Shown: positions 1-10,600 of the stretch, in pieces | Layout of the letters: each line of letters opens with the position of its first letter | How positions within the stretch are numbered: the first letter of the stretch is position 1 | From: Lycorma delicatula | Taxonomy: Eukaryota; Arthropoda; Insecta; Hemiptera; Fulgoridae | Length of the DNA: 64,000 nt | Assembly: GCF_047948215.1 (NCBI RefSeq) | Contig: NC_134464.1 | Span: 3,730,001-3,794,000, forward strand | Direction of reading: 5' to 3' | Program-made: the position numbers and the translations under genes | Notes under the pieces: generated by a model | The model's input: only the letters and a program-made list of their open reading frames with translations | Database searches by the model: none | What the model was told of the DNA's origin: nothing

Positions 1-223
1 AATCTTCAAACATCTGCCTTACAGTCTGGATCTTGCACCGAGTGATTATTACCTTTTCCTACATTTAAAACAATGGCTTGCATTGTAGAAGCTTAAAGAT
101 GATGCGGAGTTGCAAAATTAGTTTAAATCACAGGCTGGAGAATTCTTCAATAATGGATTAATGAAGCAAGTAAGCCGATATCAAAAATGTACTGCAGTGA
201 ATGGCGAATATGTAGAAAAATAG
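1..223 (+). pseudogene. mariner transposase, 3' end relic
   Basis: From about base 10 the + strand reads like the C-terminal part of a Tc1/mariner transposase. LPYSLDLAPSDYYLF corresponds to the PYSPDLAPSDY block that carries the third catalytic acidic residue. A lysine/aspartate-rich stretch follows, then NGEYVEK and a terminal TAG at 221-223, the usual end of these proteins. At least two in-frame stops break the frame near 90 and 118, so the copy is dead. The N-terminal part lies outside the window. Family assignment rests on these motifs only. Confidence 0.75.
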
Positions 224-254
224 TGTGTGTGTGCACGCATGCGCGCGCGTGTAG
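224..254. repeat. GT/GC-alternating microsatellite
   Basis: A short alternating purine-pyrimidine run (TG repeats, then CGCATGCGCGCGCG) sits directly after the mariner relic's stop codon. Confidence 0.7.
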
Positions 255-1149
255 TTTATTTTGTTATAATAAATTTTTTTCTATTTCGCTTATTTCAGTT
301 TTTATATTAAAACTGTCCTTACTTGAAAAACACTCATATTTAAAGTAGTTGGGTGGCTTGATTGATAAATCTCTTGACTCTCTGTATTAAAATTGTTCTA
401 TGAAATTCCATTCACATGTATTTGAATTTGTTATTTGTATTATTGAATTTGTTTGATGACTGCTTACTTCCCTTTGCTGTTCAATCAAATTCTAGAAAAT
501 GAAAAGAATTGTTAAAATTAAAATATTCCTTTGATGACAGATTTTTTAAGTTGACACCTATCTTTGACATTATTTTTATTTACTTAACTTCTAATACTTT
601 AAGTTTAATCCTTCTCATACTTAAATGAATATGGGATTTTTATAGTATCCTGGTAAACTGAATGTTAAAAATAATGATTTCACACCTGAAATGTCTCAGA
701 AGGTTGTTTCCTGGAAATTGAAGGGTGTAAATTGAGGATGAAATGCCAGTGATTAAAGCCACAGTTAACTTATTAATGAGGATGAAACTTATTTAATGAG
801 GATTAATGAGGATGAGGATGAAACAAGATATTTGTTTAATTAGAATCCATAACAGAATAGTAACCGAGATTGTATAAAGAAGAAGTTAGCATTAAAGTAA
901 TGAATATCAAGGATTCATTACCATTAAAACAAAATAATAGTATAATAATGTATTTTAACCATAAGGAAGTCCCAACCAATAAAATCTTAATTGAATGTAT
1001 AAAATAGATCGTGATAACCATGAAAGTACAGTGTTCAGCGGAATAGAGTCTCACATTTCACAGGTTAATAAAAGAAAAACTAAAGGATATGAAAAACCTC
1101 TTATTTCTGAAAAGCACAAACAATGGAATTTGTGTTCGTAGATTTTAAA
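255..1149. other. AT-rich intergenic DNA, no gene seen
   Basis: No recognisable coding sequence. Between about 772 and 824 the motif ATGAGGATGAAAC recurs imperfectly, a small degenerate tandem repeat. Confidence 0.5.
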
Positions 1150-2110
1150 AATTATGGTGGCAGTTATAAGCGGCACACATTCAAAGCTGTTGCTGGGAGT
1201 TTTGCAACACTCTCTTCAGCATATGGTGAGAAATAGCAGTGGTAATATTTCTTATCGTGTTCTTAAGTGTTTGAGGCCGATGTTTGTAGACCTCACCTTT
1301 CAGATAGCCTACCAAAAAAATTGCTGGAGGCTTAGATCAGGAGAGCGAGGTTGGCACTTAATACACCCGTGGTGAATCAGACATCCTGGAAACATTTCTT
1401 GCAAAATGGCATGAGAGCAACATTATAGTGTGAGCTGTGGTCCCATTCTGTTGAAACCAAAGTCCCCTGATTCATCTTCTTTGAATTAAGTCTATTAGGG
1501 TCACAGATATTCTTCCAGCATAACACAGTACTGTTCGGAAGTCATACTATAATAGGTGATGCCACCCTCCAAAGGTAGGGCTCCAGAATGCCCAAAATGG
1601 ACAAAGCACACCATATGGCCACTTTGAGGCTGTGAAGAGGTCTTTCATGAAGCTGTTGGGGGTTTTTTGATGCCCACTACCAAAATTTTTTCTTGTTTAC
1701 AATACCTTAAATATAGAAATGAGCTTCACATAACAGACTTTAAGGGCACACCTGAAAGGATCTCCTGACACAAAGTTTTCCACTTTTTCCAGTCTTGCTA
1801 ACTTAATTTCTGTGCAAGCATCATTTTGCATCACGGCTACAAATTCAAATCGGCGTGCAAAATTCATCTAACAGATCGGTCAGAAATCCTGAGTGCAGAA
1901 GCTTATTTTTGAGCAGAATAGCTTGGAGATTGCTCTATAGATGCTCTTACAGTAGCGACATTTTCTGGTGTTCTGATGATCCCAGGATGGCCAGCTGCTT
2001 GTCTCAATAATGCAGAGCTAGTTGCCCTTGTATTTGTGATACACTTCAGTATTGTTTTCTGATCTGAAAAGACCACATTTGCAATTAAATAGAAGTACAT
2101 ATAAAGTGCC
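1150..2110 (-). pseudogene. mariner-like transposase relic (DUF4817-type lineage)
   Basis: The - strand gives, in order, pieces of a mariner-like transposase: RTPENVATVRASIEQSPSYSAQK (shown here only as a landmark starting near 1985), then SALRISDRSVR and ILHADL (helix-turn-helix region), NPQQLHERPLHS and WCAL, a WFQQ-like remnant before GTTAHT, RSPDLS at the third catalytic Asp block, and a C-terminal tract. These are the landmarks of the IS630/Tc1/mariner lineage often annotated DUF4817 plus DDE in insects. Stops and frame changes occur throughout, so it is an old dead copy. Terminal inverted repeats were not located. It is a different lineage from the relics at 1-223 and 14600-15970. Confidence 0.75.
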
Positions 2111-2939
2111 CTTTACAACACAGTCACAAATTCATCATTTTAAAAAAAGCTTTGATAACACAGCCGTGTTCATTTGACCAAGGAATGGTGCCTACTGACA
2201 AACTTCATCCTCCGCCTGAGTAGATTTCATCCCCCTGCCCTGTCAATGACCTTGCAAAATATGAGACTCTATCTGCCACACTCTGTATGTATATCAGTAA
2301 TTGATCGATCGTTCAAAGGATGTTTCTTATATATCATTACAGCATATTTAGTAAAAATTTAGACCCTAGTTGCAATGATGTCATGTTAATACAGTGGCTG
2401 TTCCACTTACTAGATTCACCATATTTTTTCTTATGGGAATTCGTGATGGCTACTGTTTTTGTGCCCACCATTCCCTTCTGACCTCATATAACTTCAACAC
2501 TCTGCTATAACGTTGGCCAAGTGTGCATTCTAATATAGATATGATGAAATTGAGTATCACGCTGTAAAGGTCAACATTGAGCATATGTGAAATAGGTAAA
2601 ACACACTTGAGATTTTGTCATTTTTCATGTTAATTGTAGCTGCATTTTAACATAATACAATTTAGAATCTGTTTCACAATTTAAAACTATTAATCATTAT
2701 TTAAATGTTGATTTACATTGATAAGTTCATGGTAACAGCTATACTGTGTTTTTCCCCAGTATTTATTTATTTATTTCAAATAAACAGGCATGTTACCCGT
2801 GAATAAACGATGTATTAATTGTATTAAATTGTAATTAATTAAATTATTTAATTTTAATTATCATTAATTATATAAAATGTATAATTGTATAAAACAACAT
2901 AGACAAATATTAAATCTATTCTTGTCAGAAATGATTCAA
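2111..2939. other. intergenic DNA, nothing recognised
   Basis: No convincing gene. Short open frames near 2174-2362 have no coding character that I recognise. The tract from about 2750 to 2900 is simple A/T sequence. Confidence 0.4.
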
Positions 2940-3744
2940 TACATAATATTTTAACAAATTAAAAATATGAGTGAAGTTATGATTGCAAAGTGCATAGGAT
3001 CACTGATTGTTTATGGGCAGCATATCTAAGAAAGATTTGTGGTAGACGTGGTATTTTTAGTATTTTTAATTGCAGATCAGTAAAAGATTGCCTGACAACA
3101 GAGCCACATGTTAATATTGGATATATAATTTTATGCAATAGTATAAAGTTCTGTAAGGATTAATATTTCTAAAATTTGTAGAAAATCTCCAAATAAAATT
3201 TACCATTTGTAGAGTCTTAGATACAGTAAAACCAAAATGTTCACTGAAGGATAACTTTCTGTCAAAGAATACATCTGAGTCTTTAATAGAAGATATCTTT
3301 TGTAGTGCAGTATCATTCAGTAGATAATTGTTATCGACATTTGCAAACCGTTGAAACTGAATATGAAAACATTTTTTTAAGTTACAAGAAACACCATTTA
3401 GTCATATCATTTTTGTATTCAGTTCAAGTCATTTTGAAGCAGTTGAATATCAATCTGATTTGTAATAGGCTTAAACAATTTCATATCTACAAATAATAAA
3501 AAATGTGAGTAGTGAATAGTTAAACCGATGTCATTTATAAATGCTAGAAAAAATGGAGGACCCAAATGTGTGCCTGTCCTACTCCAGATGTAACATAAAT
3601 AGGCTTGGAGATAAAATTATCAATTTTAACAACTGAATTCTGTTTATAAAAAATTCTACCTACAGCAAGTTTTCTATTGAGCTATATGATATTAACTACA
3701 TCAATTGCACAACAAAATATTTCACACACTTCATTTACATAGCT

Positions 3745-4535
3745 TGGGCCACTGCTCCAATGATGCTCGATGTAGTCCATCATTCAGGTGCATTTTGTTC
3801 AAGCCCAGTGGTAAGTTTGCTTGCGAACTGTGGTGAGCCGTCTCTTTGTAATAGATGGAAGCAAATGACATACTCTTATGTGTCTTGCATTAAAGTGCAA
3901 CCAAATCATCCAACCTTTGATGTGGTATTCCCCAACATCACCAGAGTTTGCTGTTAGTAAGGTCTTAAGTATAATTAGCCCAACATTTCGACATGTACTA
4001 CTTGTTTGCTCAGATTCCATAGTGCCTTACAGGCGATTAGTAATGTGTATTCCAAACATCCTGTTGTATGTGAAATTGTCTACTATTTTGCAAATGATCA
4101 GATGTAATACAAGAGTGAGCTTTTGCTGGATCCCCACCCATATAGGATTTTCAGGCAATGAGCGCCCAGATAGTGCGGCAAAAGAGGTTTATTTTCAGTC
4201 TACTTTTACCAGCTGTGTTGCTTCTGGTGATATTGTCTGTTGCCTGAAGAAGATAGTTCATGATGATTGGCAAAGTGAATGGGATGCTACCGTGAACAAT
4301 AAACTTCACCCGATTAAGAACACTGTAACACTGTGGAGCTCCTCAGGCAGAAATAACCGTCAAGAGGAGGTTATTATCTGCCGTTTACGAATAGGACACA
4401 TTAGGCTCACTCATGGATATCTGTTGACACAAACAGATGCACCTCACTGTGCTCGCTGTGACTGCCAACTAACAGTGCACCGCATCCTTGTGTAGTGTAT
4501 CTGTTATGCAGCATTGCGTCAAATTTAAACTAGGG
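3745..4535 (+). pseudogene. I-type LINE fragment: RNase H and C-terminus
   Basis: The + strand encodes the tail of an RNase H-bearing LINE polyprotein. MLDVVHHSGAF and GEPSL match the post-RT connector, followed by an internal deletion. Then comes SFCWIPTHIGFSGNERPDSA, the RNase H His/Asp block (family norm CWIPSHVGI.GNE.AD), and finally the C-terminal tract ending in a Cys/His motif (CARCDCQLTVHRIL). The fragment matches the - strand element at 41528-43173 along its length, so the two are copies of one family. It lies in the opposite orientation inside the Jockey-like LINE relic. The RNase H domain is truncated upstream, so it cannot be functional. Confidence 0.8.
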
Positions 4536-5394
4536 GCTAACATGCAAACTACTTTAGAAGATAATGAGACAAAGTTATCTTAAGTTTTATGATTCCTTAG
4601 GTCATCTACAAATTAAATTTGAATTATTACTACATTTCAACTATTTATCCCATTTACTATAAAGCAGATGGTAATTTTATTATCTTAATCAGATATATAG
4701 CGTAATATATTTTTGTGTTTTTATTTTAATCTTAGCATGCACTACAGGGTTTTTCATTTTAAGATTTTTTTGATTGTTTTTAAGGAGGCTTTTATTTTTA
4801 ACTTATTTTTAATTGTGAATTTTTAACATTTAGTTTTTTTAAATAAAACAAAACCCTGTGTTCAGGTGATGATAACACCAAAGTATTTTTCACCCAGATT
4901 AAAAAATTTCATTTACGTAAATTTATTTCCCAAAAAACCATATTGTTCAGGAACTATTAATTTCTTTATATAAGGTGTAATTTTAATTAAAACTAATTTG
5001 TCTAAGATTTTTCAAAAACATTGCATTTGCTGATAGGGTGATAATTATTAATATCTGACGTGTAACCGTTTTTAAATAAATCAAAAATGTTCCAAACACT
5101 AGTTAAAACACCAGTATTTAAAGAATGATTGAAGAGATTAGAAAAATGGTACAAAAAATGCAAAGCATTTCTTAACTAAAAGAGGATGAATATTATCTGG
5201 GCCCATTGAAGAATTCTTAAGCTGGTAAATGGCCTCTTCAAATCATTCTCAGTTAAAATAATATTATTGAACCAATCATTATAGTTAAATGTAATTTCAA
5301 TCGAGGAAAAATTATTATTAATACAAACACTCCAAATTTTTTTAGCAAAAAGTTAAAAACTTTTAGTTAGATGATTGAGCAAGCAAACCAAGAC

Positions 5395-5600
5395 CAATCA
5401 ACTAACTAGACGGCTATATCCCTGGGGCCCAGGTCAGCCCAAGTGAATCATGGGGCTGATGCAGGGGCTCCCTGGGGCCTCATGGGCTAATAGGGTGCAG
5501 AGCTTGCTTCACTCGCCATTCCCTTCTCACCAGAAGGCTCTGCTCTCTGGAGCCCCAGATTGTTCATTTCGCTCATGGTTGTGAGAATAATACTGATATA
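5395..5600. repeat. GC-rich unclassified insert
   Basis: An abruptly GC-rich block (CTGGGGCCCAGG, repeated CTGGGGC units) stands out from the roughly 30% GC surroundings. No coding frame or known repeat recognised. It lies between the EN and RT parts of the LINE relic, so it is probably an insertion. Confidence 0.4.
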
Positions 5601-5671
5601 ACAATTACAGTATTCAGACAATATAGAAACCTGAAAAAGAAGTTAAATTACGAAAGACAGATTAGTATAAC

Positions 5672-5920
5672 TTTTTTTTCCTATTTAACCTCTGGGAATC
5701 ACCATCAGGTATTACTTCAGAGGATGAATGAGGATGATTTGTATGAGTGTAAGTGAAGTGTAGTCTTGTACAGTCTCAGGTCGACCATTTCTGAGATGTG
5801 TGGTTAATTGAAACCCAATCACCAAAGAACACTGATATCCACGATCTAATATTCAAATCTGTATAAAAGTAAATCAGCTGATTTGCAGACGCATTCACCA
5901 CTAGATCAACCTGGTGGGTA
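5672..5920 (-). repeat. tRNA-derived SINE, family 1, copy 1
   Basis: On the - strand the element begins with a tRNA-like head (CCAGGTTGATCTAGTGGTGA, box A-like), has a long unique body and ends in a T-run on the + strand (a 3' poly-A on its own strand). It aligns over its whole length with 62597-62896, but lacks about 40-50 bp around box B, which has been deleted here. Confidence 0.75.
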
Positions 5921-5934
5921 GATTAATATGACTA

Positions 5935-6469
5935 TGGTAAATAAAGTACACAGTCCTTTAATAAGGAAAGCTTCACAACATATTTTCTGTTGCCATGGAG
6001 ACAGAAATATAATAATGAAGTAAAAGGATTAATTCTTTTTTTATATTCACAACTTCACCTGTAAGGGGGTTAGGACCTCGATCTATGGCTTAAAACCTTC
6101 CGTGGGTAAACACAAATATATTCTGTAAATTTGAAAGAGATCAGTCAGTTGGTTCTTGCATAATGCTGTTGAAAACAAACAGACAAATTTTCAGAATTAT
6201 ATATAAGATTGCAATAATTAGTTCATTAGAGAACTGCTTTGGAAAATTACCTTTTTTATAAGTGCTTTTGTTATATGACTATCAACAACATTATTAATAC
6301 ATAGTTGCAATTTTTCAATTCCAATATCAGCATGATCAAAATCAATATTATTTAGAATTGAACTCTCATTTAGTAATTATTAAATTGTTTCAGAATTTGT
6401 ATATTTATAATTTAGTATTTATTTATCAGATGTAAAAGAATTTAAAATTTTATAAGAAACATTTTCCAG
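5935..6469. other. AT-rich relic spacer
   Basis: Sequence between the SINE and the endonuclease part of the LINE relic. No gene recognised. Confidence 0.4.
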
Positions 6470-6504
6470 GTTTTCACTATAAAACCTTGCACAATAAAGT
6501 CACC

Positions 6505-6527
6505 TAATAATAATAATAATAATAATT
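6505..6527. repeat. (TAA)n microsatellite
   Basis: About seven TAA units in tandem inside the LINE endonuclease relic. Confidence 0.85.
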
Positions 6528-7435
6528 TAACTACGACTGCACTGTTAATTTATGCCTTAAGAAAATTAGAGATACAGTTTATAAACTAATTATAGTAGTC
6601 AGAAGAAGAACCAGATGAAATGTATGCACTCCTAACAATAATATTACTGTTGTCATTAAATGTGACTTTGAATAAAGCACACTAAAATGAATTGTCAACT
6701 GCTATAATATTACTTTATTTAAGGTTTTTTCAAAGCTAGCAATACACCTCACCCACTCATCTTCCAACTTGTAAAAATTTAACAGTCACACCTAATTGTA
6801 ATAATGTAAGAATCAAAACCTAATTCACAATTTTTGATGAGTTCATCTTCAGCCTCAGTTGAAGTAACCGACCTCTCATGCTTCTAATATTCTGATAAAA
6901 GGGCTTAATAGAATCGACACTACCTTATAGTTACTTGGTATTCTTCTTTTTGGAGCCAATATATGGAACTCTATTATCATACGCGATTAAAAGATCCTCT
7001 TTACTGTTATCAGTCCTTCTTTTAAGACTTCTTCAGACAAAATAAGCTTCTTGTTTTATTTTTTTTTTAGATCTTTTATAACATAAAACATTTGCAATGT
7101 TTTTTTTTATTCTGGGAAATCCAGTTAACATCTGATGGTTTGAAAAGAACCTTCAAAGATCAAGTCTTACCTTGAGTAAAATTTTTACTCAGGCCGTAGG
7201 TAGGCTTTTAACTCATCTAAATCTAAAGGAAGATCTAATGAGAAATTTTTAAGTACTTCTTCCCAATACAGGTATTTTCCGACCTAAGTTTCTGAATGTA
7301 CTTCCTCTTCCTTTTGGTTTCAATACCTGTACAGTTTATAATTTATTAAATTTCTGATTGTTGATTTATTTGATATTCTATTTCATATGTGAAATAGTTA
7401 ATAATATTGTATTGATTTATTTTTTTTCACTGTAG

Positions 7436-7651
7436 CAAAATCAGGAGAGTGCACCTTTCCACCAAAAATCAGAAATGGAGAATTTGAATCGGTTTCTGGT
7501 GGAACTGGAGGAGGCCGGTTTGGTATTGGTGGTCAAATTACATATACTTGTTATCCAGGATATCAATTATCCGGAGAAGCAGTAATTACTTGCCAAAGTA
7601 ATGGATGCTGGGAACCAGCTATCACTCCAGTGTGCGAACCGCAGTTTTATT
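7436..7651 (+). CDS. exon: sushi/CCP domain
   Basis: The acceptor TTTTTTTCACTGTAG precedes 7436 and the donor GTGAGT follows 7651. The exon opens with two bases of a split codon and closes with one. It reads CTFPPKIRNGEFESV, GGQITYTCYPGYQLSG, VITCQSNGCWEP and PVCEPQFY, giving the four-Cys sushi pattern with the conserved Gly-Tyr and Trp. A single exon covering one CCP module is the usual layout in this class. Confidence 0.85.
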
Positions 7652-10600
7652 GTGAGTTTTATTCTATTAATGCATTGTTACTGATAATTTCTGAAATTGA
7701 TGGTGATATAATCTATTTACATATTTAATCAGCTAAACAATTACATAGACATTTATTTCAGGTGTTCTACATTCAGATTGTGATTTATTTTGCATGTTTT
7801 ATGAAAGATCGGGATATACATTATAACGATTTATAAAATCAATATTAAATGTGTAAATAAATCTTTCATTCAAATCGGTACATAATAATATATTACATAG
7901 ATCATATAATTTAAGTTAATTATAAGTGTAAAAACATAAATTATAAGATAAAAAAATAGGTACAGTTAAGTCCAAAACTTATAAAAAAATTGTTAAATAT
8001 AAAAAATACTGTAAAATTGGACGATTTACTAGATGAAAATTATTTTGAGCACATTTATGCACATGTTGAATGGGATGCAGAAAAATCTACTCTTTTAACA
8101 TTTTAATTTTTTTTTGTAGTTAGTTTTATTTAAAAATTCAGTGACAAAGTAATATTGTTTATGTAAAAGAAATTCATGTAATTGTATTTCTAATAAATCA
8201 GTGGAAAGATTTTACAAATGGTTCGGTAATTTATTAAAAATGGCAACAGAAGCATAATATTCTCTTTGGCCCTTTCTCATCAGCTGAAGTATCATGTTAA
8301 TTATAGAAAAAAAATTCTCTTGGCTATTTTTGGTAGCAGTGAATATTGTTATTTTTCTGGAATAAGAGACTACCAATACTCTTTTTAGTAGAGTTTGCAC
8401 ATTCATAAATACAAACACAAGGGAAAGTTAACATATTTAATTTTCTAAATAATTAGTCTGTACAATTCATACTTTACAGGCATCAGATAACAACTTGAAA
8501 ATTTTTGCATCTTAAAACTTTTTCTGATTATTTGAGGGAGCCCCAAGAGAGATGGAAATCTACATATCTTAATAAACATTTAATAATGATGTCAAACTTA
8601 GTTTTTTATTAAGTTAATTCAAAGACAATTCAGTTTTTTGTTATCTTGTTACAAACAAAATCAATTTGATCATCCCAAGAGAATTTGTCATCTAATAAAA
8701 CATCAGAAAATTACCTTTATAGGGAACAGAAATTCTATTGTTATCATTAATGGGAATCTTATATATGCGATCAGCAATGTTATGTCTATGTGAGAGGCGT
8801 AATGCAATAGATTTATCCATATTTAAAGTTAGACTGTTACACATTTTTTGAGCTGCTAGCATAGAATCTTCATTTCTTTTTAAATAATTCTCTTTTGTTA
8901 ACTGCATTATCAATTAACATTAATTATCAGTTTTTTCAACTGCAAAGAGGGTTACATTGAATGGCTTAAGAGTTTGAGGCCGGTTATTAATAACAATAAT
9001 AAGAGACTGAGAACACTTTCCTGTGGTACTCCGTGTTCTATATCTCAACTGAGGACCTAAAGTTTACACATGTATTCTTATCAAAAGATGAAATTTCAAC
9101 TACTTATTTGCAGTCGGTAAGGCATGACTGACCGATTATAAGCAACTCCTCTGATATTGTATGGTAGAGGAGGTATGGTAAGATTCCAGAATTAAATTTC
9201 CCAGGAATTTTTGTCTAATCTTGGGTAGTAAATAAAGTAATAAAGGAGTTTTGGACAGGTGTTTTTTTTTCTCATTCATCTATACATTAATATAATTGAC
9301 TTTTAACACTTTCATATTAGTTTTTCATCAATGAATTAACTCTGTGATGAATTATTATTTTTGTTTTTAATTCGCTTAAGTGTACTATTTATCAACATTT
9401 TATGTGTCTTGGAATATAAAACATTTGAAAAACCAAAAAACATGATCACGCATTAGCAAATGGGGCACTCAGGCGATGAAAAAGCACTGGATTTGTACCT
9501 TCTATGCTGAACACTCACTTGCACATAGTTGACTGTATCTGTAAACTTCTTACCTATTCACGCTGTAAATTTATTTTAACTAATTTTCCAGTCATTTAAT
9601 TAGATAAAAATAATTTATTTCTTTGTTTTATGAAAAAACAAACGCCTAAGTTTTTTGAATTACTTATGTAAAGGCTGTGTTAAATCTACATGCAATAAAA
9701 CGTCAATTTATTCCATACTTCAATAATTGTTTTAGAATCTTTTATTGTACTTTTTTATCAGTTTAGATTAATCTACAGTTTATTTTTAACTTATTTCATC
9801 TATCATTAGTCTTGTTTATGACCTGAAATAAATATTTATATAAATTCCTCTGAATATTTTAGAATTGACAAACATGTAAAGTAACTGTATTATTTATGTT
9901 TTAAACACATAATGAAGTAATACATTAAACATTGTAACATAGAATAATTAATAAAATTAAAAATATTTATCTAACGTCTTTTGAGAATCAAAATTCATTT
10001 AATCAATCGGCCAATAGTATTAGAGTCGATAGACATTCGTATGAGGTGATGGAGTGGGAGTGAGAGTAGTGGGGAATGAACTGTATTGGTGTGTGATCTG
10101 GTCAGTCGGTGAAAGACAGTGATTCGGTGTGACTAGTTAAACACACAAGAAATTCATTTAGTCATAGCCTTTTCATTATTATTATTATTATTTAAGTACT
10201 AATTAGTAGTAAGATGTATCACAAAACAGTAATAAATACATTTTTTATTAATATCAGGTGTAATAGTTATTTTTTTTTAACTGTGAATATCTATAGCCAA
10301 TCTGAACAACATCCATTTTATTATAAAGGATAATCATAAAAAAGTATTAATTTAAAGTGAAAATTATAGTATCGTTATATTATAAAATAAATTTGTTTGT
10401 TACAAATCTATCCTCTCAAAACTGATGAAAGTTCACACAAATTTAAAATTTTAACAAAAAAAATAATCAGTTCAATGTAACTATGAACGAACTTCAGTAA
10501 CAAAATATAAAAGATGCTGATGCACTAACATACGATACTGGCTAAACAGTAACATGCTGACCTCCACCAGTAGAGATAGAAAAGCCACCATACTATCACA

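Larger units (their letters stand above)
2940..7000 (-). pseudogene. decayed Jockey-like LINE, interrupted
   Basis: On the - strand an endonuclease-reverse transcriptase can be traced in order. Endonuclease pieces lie at about 6870-6470 (KMSG.GVLLALKK, then VRSAYISSGSS, then a GDF remnant). RT motif 1 is at about 5215-5160 (GPDNIHPLL), YHPISKC is near 5030 and PEQYGF near 4950. The rest of RT is at 3690-2940, including a tract that ends YLTNRIQ, FVDDMKLF in place of the (F/Y)ADD box near 3490, LQNDL, and DVFFDRKLSFSEH. Stops and frameshifts are frequent and the sequence is very AT-rich. An I-type LINE fragment (3745-4535), a GC-rich block (5395-5600) and a SINE (5672-5920) lie within it. Clade is tentative; no RNase H was seen. 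Confidence 0.6.

Noticed and set aside
4744..4859. ACAGGGTTTT and AAAACCCTGT 10-bp inverted pair about 100 bp apart, as a small MITE
   Set aside because: Too short and within AT-rich LINE relic; no target duplication or second copy seen.
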